The notes: a model not told the origin generated them from the letters alone. A stretch of 64,000 nucleotides of DNA from Hyalella azteca (GCF_000764305.2 NW_025933238.1:254972-318971); one strand, 5' to 3'. Shown: positions 46,628-60,112, counted from the first letter of the stretch. Translations and numbers: made by a program.

Positions 46628-47912
46628 GGGTAACATGGGGCAGCGAGCCCACTGCGGGTCATGGGCCCATAGCGGGTTTCTCGCTAAGTACGGCAGATAT
46701 TGGTCCGTGTTCTCTACCGCCGGTCGACAGTTTCACTGGGATGAAGTGTACGGATTTACGTTTTGCTAAGTGTTTGCGTTATTAAGTTATTTGTGAATAA
46801 CTGTTTTAGTCCAGATAAAAATTTTTTTGCTGCTAAAGAAAATTTTTTTCGATTACCGTAGATGAAGCTTTTGAAATTATTGTGAATTATATTTTGAAAG
46901 TAATATTTATAGCGATAATTTTGAGATCAAGTTTAGACTATTAGCTTTTATAATAAAATGTTGACACGATATAAATTGAAATGATACCTAGTGGGGCAAC
47001 GGGCCCATGCGCGTCACGGGGCAAAGCGCCCATGGTGAAGTCTTGGGTTATACATCATTAAATTTGTCTCAATGACCTTTTCAATCTATGACTAGCTTTT
47101 TGAATTACAAATTACACTTCATATTGCATGATTTTTTGATTTGCCGCCTCAAAGCAGCAGGTTTAGTTTCTAAATGAGCGTATTTATGACCCCTTATCGA
47201 GTTATTGACTCTTGCCTTGCCAAAAGTTGATTTCAGTCAACACCAATGAGCCAAAAGTTGATGAGTTTTTATGGTGTTGGCTGAAATCACGATTAGGTAC
47301 GAATTCTCTGCACATAATATCTGGATTATGGATGAAACTGGAACGAAGTTTTTTTTTCTGATCAACTAAATATATTTTTTCTGGTCAAGGATACATTTTT
47401 TCATGTTTAGGACGAATTTTTTATCGCAAAGATATATTTTTCAAGTCAAGGATATATATTTTTATGTCAATAAAATATTTTTCTTCACATCAGTGATAGA
47501 TTTTTTAAGCCAAGAGTATATTTTTTTTAAGTTGAGGATATGATTTTTTGAGTTGTTAATAAATGAGTGTATGTCATATTTTTTATTACATTTTCTTATT
47601 TTTAACTGTAAAGTGTTGTTTTTAAAATTTTAAACAAAAAATATGCATTTTTGGTAATGGGACCAAGTGTGGGCGCCTTGCCCCAAGCCCATGGGCCCAT
47701 TGCCCCAGGGGTGGGGCAATGGGCCCATTTTGACACTTTTTACAAAATAGTGTTTCATAAAAAATCGAATAAACATATAGGCGTCTAATTCACATCATAC
47801 ATTCCTCGCTAGTTGTACCTTTAAACAAAACAAAGAACCACCTCGTATCAATTAGAATTTCATAAAAAATTTGGTTTAAAAAAAGTGGGGGGCGCGCTGC
47901 CCCATGTTGCCC
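46628..47912. mobile_element. 1.3-kb TIR element, TA target, GGGGCAA-rich
   Basis: The left end GGGTAACATGGGGCAGCG and the right end, reverse complemented, GGGCAACATGGGGCAGCG form a terminal inverted repeat of about 24 bp with three mismatches. TA flanks both sides (46626-46627 and 47913-47914), as for Tc1/mariner-type insertion. The interior has further GGGGCAAYGGGCCCA motifs in both orientations at about 46994 and 47675-47735. It also has an AT-rich tandem region at 47340-47560. No transposase frame is visible, so it is non-autonomous. Confidence 0.75.
47340..47560. repeat. degenerate tandem repeat inside the TIR element
   Basis: About seven loose units of TTGAGGATATATTTTTT type (CAAGGATACATTTTTTC, AAAGATATATTTTTCAAG, CAAGGATATATATTTTTATG). 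Period about 30 bp. Confidence 0.6.
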
Positions 47913-47914
47913 TA

Positions 47915-48649
47915 GTACATAACGCATTTTGTACGATATTAAAAAATTAGGAACCTCTCCGCAATTACACTTCACAGCACACGACATGTTCTATATATCA
48001 GTAGACTAATCGCCTCAGTTTCCCATAATTACGTCCATTAATTAGATGAGCCTCTTGTCTCTGAACTTGGCTTGCAGGTGTGAAGGTAACAAACTCCTGC
48101 AGTCTGTGGTGCGGGTTGGGGGGAGGGAAGGTGGGCTCGACAAAGAGGATTTTTGATGGAATATTGGAATTTTGATTTTGAGACTTGTGGTTTTTCCAAA
48201 GCATATTAAAGTGATTTTTAACCTAATTTGTATTTTCACTCTAGAAGGAAGCTCTAAAGGAAACATTTTTGAAGAGATTCGTAACTTTTTTCTACATGTT
48301 GTCGGTTGCGAAAAAAATTGTAACACTTTTTTTGCAAGCGTCACATATGATGTTTGTGTTATGATACTTTAAACTTTCATTTCTTGAGATCCGCGATGAG
48401 ATTAGTATTTTCTTTTTAATCTATGAGGCCTTTCTTTCCGATAACGTCCATTGGTCAGATCCATGAGCCGTTCACTAAATACTGCCTTTGAGGCCACCCG
48501 TCCATCTAATGTATCGTATTTTGCAAGGATCGGAAACAAATACGACTTCGTCCGTCTGTCCGAGACTGCATCCCTCTGGCATGGATAGAGTGACAATTTC
48601 CGGACCGAGACAAATTTGTTGCAGTGATCAAGACCAGACCCATTTTGTC
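47915..48649. other. non-coding stretch
   Basis: No recognisable gene or element. Short frames on both strands only. Confidence 0.45.
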
Positions 48650-49150
48650 ACGGCCTTCGCCTGTTCCCATTTGTCACGACCCGCTATGGTTTCGGTTTGC
48701 TTCGTCCTTAGACTGTTCCGTTTGCCTTAGTCCTTAGCTGTTCTTGTTTGTCTCGGTCATTAAATGTTTTTGTTTGCTTCGGTCATCGGTTGTTCTTGCT
48801 TACCTAGGCCATCGGCTGTTCTTGTTTGACTCCGTCATCGGTTGTCCTTGTTTACCTAGGCTACCGTTTGTCCTTGATTGCCTCTATCATCGGTTGTTCT
48901 TGTTTGCCTCGGTCATCGGATGTTCTTGTTTGCCTCGGTCATGGACTGTTCTTGTTTACCTCGGTCATTGGTTGTTCTTGTTTGCCACGGTCATCGGTTG
49001 TTTTTGTTTACCTTGACCACCGTTTGTTATTGTTTGCTTTGGTCACCGACTGTTCTTGTTTGCATCTGCCACCGTTTGTTCTTGTTTACTTTGGTCATCG
49101 ACTGTTCTTGTTTACCTCTGCCACCGTTTGTTCTTGTTTGCCTCGGCCAT
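48650..49150. repeat. 26-bp minisatellite, about 17 copies
   Basis: Units follow CATCGGTTGTTCTTGTTTGC plus CTCGGT, with many substitutions and almost no length change. Because 26 is not a multiple of three, three units make a 26-codon cycle. That produces leucine/cysteine-rich open frames (CSCLPRSSVVLVYLGHR type) in all three plus frames. These are not genes. Confidence 0.9.
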
Positions 49151-50065
49151 GAACAAGCTCAATGGAGGGACAAATGGTTGGTAACAGCCGTGCCGACAGG
49201 ATGAATGCTGCTCTCGCGGTCTCGTTTGTTTTGAAGGACATCAGACGAGGAACTGAATTGCTTTTGCGCATCTCAAGTTCATGCTGTCGTCTTGCCTACA
49301 CTTGGGAACTCAGCCTCAGCAGTCTCGCTCAAAGATGAACTATCTCGCGGCGAGTGCGGTGAGAGGAGAGTGTGCAGTGCTTCAAAGCAGAATGCTCATT
49401 TGAGAGAACAACCTCTAGCTGACATTTTGCGTATAGAAATTTAGTTATTTGATTTTCTCTTTTGGTGGGATTTGATTCGCGTACGTACTTATCCCATTTT
49501 TTAAACAAAAAGGCCTTCTAAATAAGTGATTGTGAAAATATTATCTTTATTTATTCTTCAATTAATCCGTTTCCATAACAGTGACACAAATTATTCTGAA
49601 TATAGAGAAATCCAATATTAAATTGAAGATATAAACGGATTGTTTATTCAATTCGCACCATTATTTAAAAAATTTCTGTTACTGGCCGCTGACTAATTTC
49701 ATCTCGTTAAGCTGCCAATCCTATTCAACGCACGCATAAGCCTGAATTGGAAACTGACTAATTACAAATTGGAGAGCTCGTGTTTCCTATTTAATCCATA
49801 CTAAATTCATTCATTAGTGAATCGGTGAAAAGTTCGCAGAGCGAGCGAATTAGAAAAAGCACACGTTTTTTTTGTTAAACAATGACTCAAACAATAGCTC
49901 AATAGCATGGGATGAACACAACTTTATTTAGACAGTCATTTTTGAGAGCGAAACGAATTAATTGCTTTGTAAGTTCCAGCTCCACCATACATAATAGGTA
50001 TATATATTTTTATGTATTCATTATTTGAGCTGAGCTGTAATAATCAATCGATTACCATCATATCA

Positions 50066-50310
50066 CGAATTGAATCGAGCTGCTGGTCATGCATTACTTG
50101 AGTTATTCCTTCGCTATATCTTGAATTAAATCAAGCTGCTGGCCATGCATTACTTGAGTTATTCCTTCGCTATATCTTGAATTAAATCATGCCGCTGGCA
50201 ATGCATTACTTGAGTTATTCCTTCGCTATATCTTGAATTAAATCATGCTGCTGGCAATGCATTACTTGAGTTATTCCTTCGCTATATCTTGAACTAAATC
50301 GGATTGTAGC
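50066..50310. repeat. 56-bp tandem repeat, about 4.3 copies
   Basis: Unit TTCGCTATATCTTGAATTAA plus ATCATGCTGCTGGCAATGCA and TTACTTGAGTTATTCC. The copies are over 90% identical. Confidence 0.9.
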
Positions 50311-52869
50311 TGAGACTGTACAGGCCACTCACCCTGTATTATTCTGTAGTCCATTAATGTGTTGATGCAGCGCCACAGGGCCCAGGCTTCAGCGCGTCTC
50401 AGGAGCTCCGTAAACAACAGTCCGCGCTGCCTAATATCGGCCGTTGCTGTTAGTTTGTTCCGGTATACGAATCCGTTCTATTTTATAGCAGCTTTACGAT
50501 AAATAGATACTAAACTGAATGACTTGAATCCTAAATAACATATTTGAGGGTAAAATACTTTAAACGAAGAAAATTTCTTATATCATGAAGAATAACTTAA
50601 TTGCTAATGAAAGAATCAACCGAAAATCTTCTCACAAAAAATTCATGGAATTCATTTACTTTCATTCATTACTTTCATTCATTTATAATATAAATACACC
50701 CATTTAGATTCCCAAATTATGATCTTGGAATGTGCCAACAGTCAGATTCTAAATAAATGATGCTGTATTTGTAAATTTTCTATTCCTAACTCTATTTTAT
50801 TATTTTTCCTAAAAAACTATTCAATATTAAAAAGTATTTTCATAGAGCGCCTAAAAAATGTGTGCGAACTAGTTATATGTTACCAAAAATATGAATATCA
50901 TTTGATAATCCTAATTTTCCCCATATTATTTTAAAACCGGAATGTTTTTAGAAATAAAGTAGTCAAAATTTAGTGTGAATTGTTGGAAATACTCATCATT
51001 AATCACGCTCGCGCTATGATCTATATTATGCAATCTCAGTAATTTTTTACTTGCGTAAATTTTGCCAGATTAGCTGGACCGTAAAGTTTTAATGAGACAC
51101 AAAATGCACGAATGAGGCTAGTTTACTTTCGTGTGAAAAGAAAAACTCAAATACTCCTAATTTAAGAAAAGGCTTTAAATTTAATGAAATGTCACCATAT
51201 ATTTCTTAATTATTCTAAAGATCCTTTGCTATTGCTGTTGATGGATTAAAATAAGATGAAATGCAGAGTTAAATAAATAAGAGTTGAAATGAATTTCATT
51301 GCGCTTGCATGTCTCCCATGGAAATACTCTGGTTGAATGCGCAAATAATTTCATCCATAACGATAATTTTGAACGAATTTATACGATCCCTATTATTTTT
51401 AAATTAGTTATCAATATGAATATTAGACTGCTTTTAAAGGATTATATATAAGGTATTACACTGCTGCACTTTTTTACGGTGTTAAGGGACGCAGTGCAAT
51501 AGTGTTTTATTCCAGTTAGGTATTCTGATGGTTGGTTTTAAGTCACCTCGGACGTGACCTCGCTCATATCAGCTCTGCCCTTGTTCATTGCTGTGTGATC
51601 CACCACGGAGGTACGCGTTACTTTTTCATTTGGTCTGTTGATTTCTGTGATAATTTTCTGTTAAAATTCAGTGGTAGTGTTTAAAAGTTTTCATGATTAT
51701 GATTATCAATTTATTATTTATTTATTTTGTTTACGTTATATTCTGCTTTTGTTGCTCAAATATTGCTAGTTCTGAATTCCCGTTTATTTATTAATTTCAG
51801 GGTTCTGAATTCCCGTTTATTTCTTAATTTCAGGAAGGTTCTAGATCTTGAGTCCAAAGTAAAAACAAATGAAAAGAGAGCACACGGTTATATTGTTGTT
51901 TTTATTTGTATTTTTCGTTTGTTTATTATAGTTTTCATTTGACATTTTTATTCATTCTTTGTTTACCACTATACACACGACAACGAGATATTCATTAACA
52001 CTTAAACAAAATCGAGACTATAAATGTGAGAAATTCCAGCGAAATTTCCCAGATAATTTATACTTTTTGGCGAAGATTTTTCTGAAAAGTTTAAAAACGC
52101 AATCATCAGAAAATGTTTATTCGATGCACGATAATTTGAAACCGTTGCTTAAAGGCTCAAATGGCTTACATTATAAGACACGCGTTATCGTCGAAATCAT
52201 TAAATAAAATGGAAGCAAACAATATCTCGCTCAACTGCAAAAATACTTCACCTACATTTCTCAAAATGACGGCACGTTTTGTCATAGCGGAATTATTCTC
52301 ACCATGAACGCAATCAATTTTCCGTAAATGATCAGTACAAAATTGCTCTATCGGAAACTAAATCATAATGATGCGAAATATAAATGTCTAGTTACACTGG
52401 TAATTAGCTCTATGGAAACACTGAATAATGATATAAATTCCCATGTCTTTACACTAAAATTAATTTAGAATTTTTTAAAATTACACCCTGCATTGTTCTT
52501 TCAGCACGAACTATCACTAAAGTCTTGCTGACTTTGACTGTTGTAATTAGTTGGGCTAAATTCCCGTGCTGAAAACTACAGCCTTGTGGTTAATATCCAC
52601 CCCTGCATTAAATAGAGGGTAAAAATAATATTGGCTATTCCAAGCAAATTGTATTTTAGATGCATACGATATAATTTATGAATTTAAAAGTCATTTGCAA
52701 AATAAGATTTATAATATTTATTATACTTTTATATAATATTATAATAATATAAAATATAATAATAATATAATAACACGTTGTTGAGGTGATACCATCTGTG
52801 CTCGACCGAAGTGCGAATGCCTACCTTGTTTTATCCCATTTGTATCCGATCTTACGTGATTTTGTATTT

Positions 52870-53163
52870 TCTAATAAATTATTAATCTATAGTTATTATA
52901 GTTAAAATCATTAATACATAGTTACTGTAGTTATAATTTATTAATCTAACTAGTTACTTTAGTTATAATTATTAATATGTAGTTACAGTAGTTATAATTT
53001 ATTAATAAATAGTTACCGTAGATATAATTTATTATTCTAACTAGTTACTTTAGTTATAATTATTAATAATAATAATTTCTTAATAAATAGTTACAGTAGT
53101 TACAATTTATTAATACATAGTTACAGTGTTATAATTTACTAATACATAGTTACAATAGTTTCC
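52870..53163. repeat. about 31-bp AT-rich minisatellite
   Basis: Nine or so units of AATACATAGTTACAGTAGTT plus ATAATTTATT. A variant type (CTAACTAGTTACTTTAGTTA) occurs at intervals, hinting at a higher-order pattern. Confidence 0.8.
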
Positions 53164-53986
53164 AATGCCAAAAACACGCTGTCAGTTGGTGTAACCAAAT
53201 CTCACTCCATTTTTTAAGAAACGTATTATCTCAGAATTGCCTTTAAATTAGACACTAAGATGGAGATGTAATTTGAAAAATGAATGTGGTTATGAGCTGT
53301 AAATAACATAATAACCACGCATGCGTGTGAAGACATATGTAGATAATTTTTTTACATTGTAAAATGCAAGCAATATTGAAATTTTGAGACAATTTCAATC
53401 GAGTATATAAAAGTGATTCGGTGATTTAATGTGGTTGTACGTGCGAATTTTGTAGGTAGTTTTCAACTATTCAAAAAAACATTAAAATCAAACATTATAA
53501 ATCAAAAACATTATAACCCCCATTTCACAATATAATTCCTCGTATATTCTATTTCCACTTGAAAACATGATCAAGTAAATAGTTGTGTGTTCCATGATGC
53601 TCATATCTCGTTGTTAGAACATAGGACCTAATTGAAAAGACATCGATGATCATTTCTGCCTGCTGAAAAACCACAAACATTGAGTGCCTGCCTTTTTTAT
53701 AAACACGATATTTAATTATCTTTATGCGAAATTCGCAGTCACCATTTTCATTGTTATCCCCTCGCTCCGAAATGATTATCAGCAATCCATGGCTGCTCCC
53801 CTTCATCCATTCATTGCCCCATTCCCAGAATGGCCTCCTCATTGGCACTCATCCATCAGCAGCCCTCAGGCTCCACCAGCCCCACAATTTCTTTCTCTCA
53901 ATTCCTCTCCCCGACGAGGAATTCTTCTTCACATCGACATACAAATGTGACGATTCCTTCTTGGATGGAACCCGCTAAATATGTCG

Positions 53987-54132
53987 GGGGCCATACTTTC
54001 AAAAAAACTTAAGAGATCGTAAGTTCATCAGCCAATCATTGACGGCCTTTCTCGCAAAATCCACCAATCATAGACAAGAAAATAGAGCGTAAGTATTTAC
54101 GTTCACTTAGCGAGTTTTGAAAATATGGCCCC
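53987..54132. mobile_element. MITE with GGGGCCATACTTTCAAAA ends, copy 1
   Basis: The ends GGGGCCATACTTTCAAAA and (reverse complemented) GGGGCCATATTTTCAAAA are inverted repeats with one mismatch around 146 bp of palindromic-leaning sequence. A second copy in the opposite orientation is at about 60697-60884. Target duplication is not clear. Confidence 0.75.
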
Positions 54133-57100
54133 AGGTCTATAATGTTGTTTATGCATTTGTAAAGCCTCCTTCACCAAGGATTGGGTTTGCTACGAAGTTT
54201 GGACAGCTGGCTGGAAAATATCTTTTGTGCAGTTGTTGCCTTCTGTGCAACAACTGTACAACAGTTGCTGCATAACAATAAATGTGCAGTTGTTGTCTTG
54301 CGCGATTCAAAGATTTTAAAAGTTATTTGTGAAACGACCCCAACTAGCTATGAACATTTTTTTGTGAAAGTAATAAAATAATTAGAAACATGCAAAATAG
54401 ATTTTTGCATATTTTTATACATGAGTGAATCGAGAGTTACTTTTTCTAGGTAAAATTTGGGCTTGAATGAGTCTTTAGTTTATAAGAATCCACAAGCTTT
54501 AATATTATTAAAGGCTTACAGGGATTATCATTATTATCATAGACTCATAGTGATAATTCTGTAGGGATTTTTATTGTATGGATTAATTATGTTGATTATT
54601 ATTGTTATTGGGATTATGAGTATGGCGGAAGTGGAATTTCAAAATTGCAGGACTTATCAAGCGCGAGCAACGCCAGCAGGTTATACGGCTAGCTTTATAA
54701 ACTCTGAAGTATTTATTTTTTCATAATTTCAATAAACAACTTCGGGGAGTCTGTTAGATATTGTGCATCAATTGATTATTCGTCTGCTGTCTGATTTAAA
54801 GACATTTTGTCGATTCAATTTTATTGTGTATTGAAGACATTTTAAGATATTGACCGCGTTTCCATTATAGCAATATTATCGATATAGCATAAACATTCTT
54901 AATTCTGTGATGTTTCTGTTTAGTTTTGTGGTGTAATCATAACTGGAGGGGGGAGTTTGGCGTGATAGATTAGATTATTTGAAATAATTATTTCTGGTTA
55001 TAATTTTAATAAATAGATAGATTATTTGAAAAAATTATATTGATCTGTTCTTGATTCATATGTCGATTAAATTCTCTAAATTTCCTTCTTTTTTAACTTG
55101 ATAACGAATACTGTTATATTAGATGTATCGTTAGTACATATACAACTACCAGCGCCAGCGGAGAAAATTGTAAATTGAAACCATTCTCTGGTCTTCAATT
55201 GAAATTGCATTAAATAAATAATGATGAATATTTCAGCATAATTTTACCCTAGAACTGAAATTGAGCATACTTGGCACAGGGAAATGCTCGAAATTGATCT
55301 TTTTCAACACCAAACTCAGAGAGAGAAGACGCAATGAACAAGTAGTACAGTGGAACGGCAATCTCCCAAGTTATTTCCGACCTTTCAAATTGTTTCGCTT
55401 GCTCTAAAACCGAAACTTTTCGCTCGCGGACTTACAGACTTTAGATCGATGCTGGAATTCATCAAGATTGTATAAAGGAAGAAACGAAATCGCAAGCTTT
55501 ATAACGCAGGGGAATGAAAAAGCTTTCCAAGCAAGAAAGCCCAGTCGAGTTTATTTGGGGCTTTGGAACTTTGATGACGTAGACTAATTATGATTTGAAG
55601 CGGCCACTATGATAACTTAATGAATAATGAGATATAAATAATATTAAATTAAAAAATAAGAGGCATTGAACACTCCGGATTAATTAACATATTTTTGCAA
55701 TAAATTATTTTTCTTTATTAAAATTAGCAATCACTGTTGATCCGAAAGATACCTTACCATCCCTGAACAATAACAGGAAATTCATGCAAAAATAATCGAA
55801 CTTCTGGTGTGGCAAAGATAACGCAATAGAAGAAGCTTAATTTACGAAAACCTTGACCATGACATTGAGACTAGAACTAACTAGACTAATTTCTTTGCTA
55901 AATACTGATATTAACCAAGGTCTAGATGTAAGTTTGAGAATAGTTAATGGAAGACAACTCACTGACCTCCAAAGTGATAGGATTGAGGCTGCATGTAGCA
56001 GAACAGTGTCTAGATGCTCCTTATGTTGACGTATTGATCGTTCTGAAGAATATTTATGAGGGTAAATATTTCTTGTTGATCTAAAAGATCTAATAACTCG
56101 CAGCAACTTGTAGCATACAGGCCACACAGTCCTCAATTGTAGTGACTACAGCTATATCGGGGACGGGCTTAAATTAAAGGCTTCGTAATAATATCTGTAC
56201 AATCTAAGACATTACAATGAATTCATATATGTTTGTAAGAGTTTTTCAAATTTTGCCGGAAAATTTCGGTGTAATTTCTTCCTCATGAGCCAGGAGTAAG
56301 CGACTCATGAACTTGCTTTTAAGTGTGATTTTTAACTCTGAGACAATTACGTCATTACCAGACTTTATACCTACAGAAGCGAATGATATTTTTAAAAACT
56401 TTTTAAGTGGTTTTGATCAAAACACGTGTCGAAAGGATAGGAGTGTCAACAATCCCGGTGTAGAACCGGCAGAGTACCAAGCATTTCGCCCCAACATAGG
56501 TTCCCGTGAGATAGTTAAATGTTAGTATAGTTTTCCGTAGACTTATGACTATCCAGCTCAGTATTTACACACTGCTTTTGATGTAGTGTGCTTTCATTTT
56601 ATGCTCTCGTAATAGCGTAGGTTCCACGTTTAAAATCATTTCTCTTTCATTGAATCTCTAGTGTAACTCACACTTATTTCTGATGGTTTCAAGAAATTCC
56701 ATAATTTGCACATAATCAATTATTTCTTCGTCGCACCTAGTGCTCTTATTACAATTTTCCCGCCGCATGTAATCTTCATTGACCACTTCACTGCCAAGAT
56801 ATTATCAAGTTTAGGTCATCCGTCAGTTAAGAACAGACCGAGAAATAAACATCCGCCCATTTCGCGTCCCCGCTCACGCCTTCTTCAAATTTATTTGTCG
56901 CGTTCGTCAGGAGACCTTTGCTCGGAATTTCCAGTCTTTGAAGTGGTTGCATTTCTCTCTTGGGGATTGACTTCATAAGCTTCTTTTCCACAGGGACTTC
57001 CGAGGAGAAATCTCTTCTTCTTTTTGGTGGAGAAGAAGTTTCCTGCCCATTGGTAATCGATGGCAGCGACATCGCTGGAGACCAGCGGGTGTCTACAGGC

Positions 57101-57142
57101 CATTGTTAGCGCCCGCCACCTGATCAGTGAAGTCTTTGATGT
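54133..57142. other. non-coding region
   Basis: No gene was recognised. A CAACTG-rich patch at 54220-54300 (GTGCAGTTGTTG in both orientations) is a local imperfect hairpin. A minus-strand frame at 56827-57072 (MSLPSITNGQETSSPPKRRR) has slightly better composition but no family match or clear splice sites. Confidence 0.4.
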
Positions 57143-57247
57143 AGGCGAGTCTTTCTCTGCATTCAAGGCGAGTCTTTCTCTGCATTCAAGGCGAGTCTTT
57201 CTCTGCATTCAAGGCGAGTCTTTCTCTGCATTCAAGGCGAGTCTTTA
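57143..57247. repeat. 23-bp tandem repeat, 4.5 copies
   Basis: Perfect or near-perfect units of GGCGAGTCTTTCTCTGCATT plus CAA. Confidence 0.95.
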
Positions 57248-57331
57248 TGATGGGTTGAAGTGTGCAGTGTTGAGATGATGGGTTGAAGTGTGCAGCGTTG
57301 AGGTGATGGGTTGAAGTGTGCAGCGTTGAGA
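57248..57331. repeat. 28-bp tandem repeat, three copies
   Basis: Units of GATGGGTTGAAGTGTGCAGC plus GTTGAGAT directly abut the 23-bp array. The two units are unrelated. Confidence 0.95.
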
Positions 57332-59609
57332 TAGAATCAAAACAGCGTTGCTGTGCATGTCGTCTATAAGAGGCGCTTCCATAACCATGCAACTATCTCC
57401 TTTCTCTTTTAATAATAATTGGAGTTAGTAAGTATTAATACGAACTTTTTCTCTTTTCACTTGAAAGAAGAGATCACATTTAATGACCTGAAGCCTAGTT
57501 TTAGATTGTTTTAGAAACAAGTATTGGGATCAATTAGCAATTTCCTACCATAATATCTGTAATCAAATTATCATGTAGCTAGGATCAAGTTAAAATCGTG
57601 GCTTCCAAATTCATACATGTGAGAGGAGTCTGAAAAGAAAATTCATGAACGAGAGAATGATATTTTTTATGTGGAGTCAATACCAATTTAGTTTCTAAAC
57701 ACATTGATCGCCATCACTGCAATGCAAGACTAATATCAGGACCTAAAATGTTTAATGCATCACAACCCTAAATGTCATAAATCAATTAAGCGAGTTCTGA
57801 AATTTTGTCCCAATTCATTCAAACAAATTTCACTTCCCACTAACTTGCAACTGCAAAAACCACAGCGTTCAGCTTGGAGCTTGAATATTGAAAAAATGTG
57901 AACTTTCTACCTCCTGGGAAATAAAATGATTTTATCTTTAGAACTTTTCACCTCCGTGGCGACTTTCGGAGGTCTTAAGAGTTCTTAAAGAACAAGGCAA
58001 TTCCTGTGCTAATCAATTCCTCCGATTGTCCGTGGGAACACAACGTCTCTGAGGTCATTTGCATTTCGAATTCTTGAGGTCTTTTTCTGCTGCGGGAAAA
58101 CCATTTTCCGAGCATTTTTCTTGCGTTGAGAACAGGATCGGTTACTTTATCCTGAATAGAAAAAGAAGGCAGGACTACAAAGATGAGTGAGAAATTCAAA
58201 CCTGAAATTGTAAGTCAACTAAAGGGAAAATAATTACTTACAGCTTAATATACATATGGAATGGATTGACATTAGAAGTATTTTTCAGCAGGATCAAGAA
58301 TTAATAGAATAAGAAAAAGACTTCCGCGTTCATTTATTACAAGACAGAATACTTGGCGAATTGATTTGTCACGACGGAAATCATTCATTCTCCTCAAGAA
58401 CAATTAGTATCAAAAGTTTTACGACAAATTACCCTAGCCATCTTCTGATCGGAACAAATGAACTATAATAAATAATGCATTACTAATACATTTAATTCAT
58501 ATCAAAGAATTTCAGGTACTTCATTTGCAGGAACAATTGAAGCAGCCGAATATTCAGTCTAAAATCTATACGTAGTATACATCCCAGAAAATGTTTGTCT
58601 TGCATCTTCGGAATTTGCGTAACCCTACAATTTGTTGCATTTTTCAATTTTGCAATATTTTCTAAACTACTTTTCTTTCATTCTTTTGCGAAGAAACATT
58701 TTAAGAAACCCTTTATCTCTTCAATTACAGCAATACGAACGATATCAAGTTAGTGCAATTTGAGCTGCAGGCATTTCATTCTAGAGCGTCTACCAGCGTG
58801 ATGGTGTGGTTCTCTCTGACGGCTGAATGTAAGCATTTCACAATTTCTTTATTATTTAACATTATTTTGATTTCTTTTTATTTTCATATCTTTCCCGAAG
58901 TGTAAGGTGTGCAGAATGGAAAGATATGAATCTGCAAAAATGTCTTTCCATTATAGTTTCTATAATAGAATTACGTTGATTTCAGCAATTTTATGCCAAG
59001 TTGAACCCAACGATATGAATGTCAATTGGTAAAGAAGGCTTCCGCAATGGATAAAATAAACCACAAATTATTTATCATAATTTTCCAAGTTTTGGTAATA
59101 TTGATGAGTATTCTGAAAATTTGCTGTAAAAATATCTTAAAAAAATTTTTTGAGCGAATAGTTCTAGAACGCTGCGTGTGTACTTCATCCAAGAGCGTTA
59201 GATCCTCAGATTTTTTTATGATGTCAAATTTTAGAATTTGTAATTCCACTTGAGTTTATTTATGTGCAAATGAAAATGTTCAAGCGAGTACGTTGCTTGT
59301 GAAATGTCAAGAATAGAACAATTAATTATTATTATTATTAGCAATTAATTATTAATTATGTCGCGTTGTGTTCATCAATAAAGATGTCCAGCCATGTTCT
59401 GCAGAGAATTAAATAAAAAATATCAATGTAAGGTTCAAGTAAAGGACGACTCCAAGTAGATTCGACAATTAACCCTATACTGCCACCGATCTTAACAAAG
59501 GAGAAATGAAAGCATACTAAATAATTATTTATTGAACAAAGCACGTAAATTGAACACTGATATATAAGGTTGAAAGGATCCTAGTAATTATCGCACAATG
59601 ATAGTACAC
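57332..59609. other. non-coding region
   Basis: Apart from the possible exon at 57975-58151 nothing coding was recognised. Confidence 0.4.
57975..58151 (-). CDS. possible terminal exon, unknown protein
   Basis: On the minus strand a strong acceptor (CCTTCTTTTTCTATTCAG) is followed by 58 in-frame codons and a TAA. Pieces are DKVTDPVLNARKMLGKWFSR, RKRPQEFEMQMTSETL and a short hydrophobic end. The tract and the basic, non-repetitive protein make an exon possible. No partner exon or family was recognised, so it may be chance. Confidence 0.25.
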   Translation of the reverse strand, partial: DKVTDPVLNARKMLGKWFSRSRKRPQEFEMQMTSETLCSHGQSEELISTGIALFFKNS

Positions 59610-59711
59610 AGCAAAGGTAGTTTACGGCAAAGGTAGTTAACGGCAAAGGTAGTTAACGGCAAAGGTAGTTAACGGCAAAGGTAGTTAACGGCAAAGGTAG
59701 TTAACGGCAAA
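59610..59711. repeat. 16-bp tandem repeat, 6.3 copies
   Basis: Units of GGTAGTTAACGGCAAA, identical except for TTTACGG in the first. Confidence 0.95.
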
Positions 59712-60082
59712 TACAGGTGCACTCGAAAATAGTGACAGTAGGTACGCTCCGACCAGTAACAGCAATCGAATGAGAAGAACTAACACGGGCTTCAGGCCGG
59801 TAACGCTACGTCATCAGATAGCACGGTTGCCAACCCTACAAACAGCCGTAAAACTTACGACACAAAAATAAATTTAAGTAACTGAAATCAAAAAGGGTGA
59901 ATTTCCCTTACAATCAATCATTTATACATTCCATGTAAGTAGCATTGGTAAACAGTGAAGGTAATGGATTGAACTGAATTTAATTAATGGTTGGTTCAAA
60001 CTGGGTTAGCAATGCTGGTCATTCTGGTATATACAGTAATTAGTTAAATGGTTAAATAGGCTTCAGCATATTTACCCATTGC

Positions 60083-60112
60083 AGCTTACCATCTCAACCG
60101 AGATGGTAAGCT
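60083..60112. repeat. 13-bp perfect hairpin with AACC loop
   Basis: AGCTTACCATCTC-AACC-GAGATGGTAAGCT. Confidence 0.9.

Larger units (their letters stand above)
49151..53986. other. non-coding AT-rich region
   Basis: No gene was recognised. The repeats at 50.1 and 52.9 kb are listed separately. The frames at 51727-52207 and 53549-53978 show no domain or splice logic. Confidence 0.45.

Noticed and set aside
46628..47912. CpG-island promoter
   Set aside because: GC-rich patches were first taken as promoter-like, but they are inverted copies of a terminal repeat of a mobile element.
48744..49204. Three overlapping leucine/cysteine-rich frames of 90-108 codons
   Set aside because: They are products of the 26-bp tandem repeat read in three frames.
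55837..56136. 99-codon minus-strand frame
   Set aside because: No domain, signal peptide or plausible splice sites; composition similar to random frames nearby.
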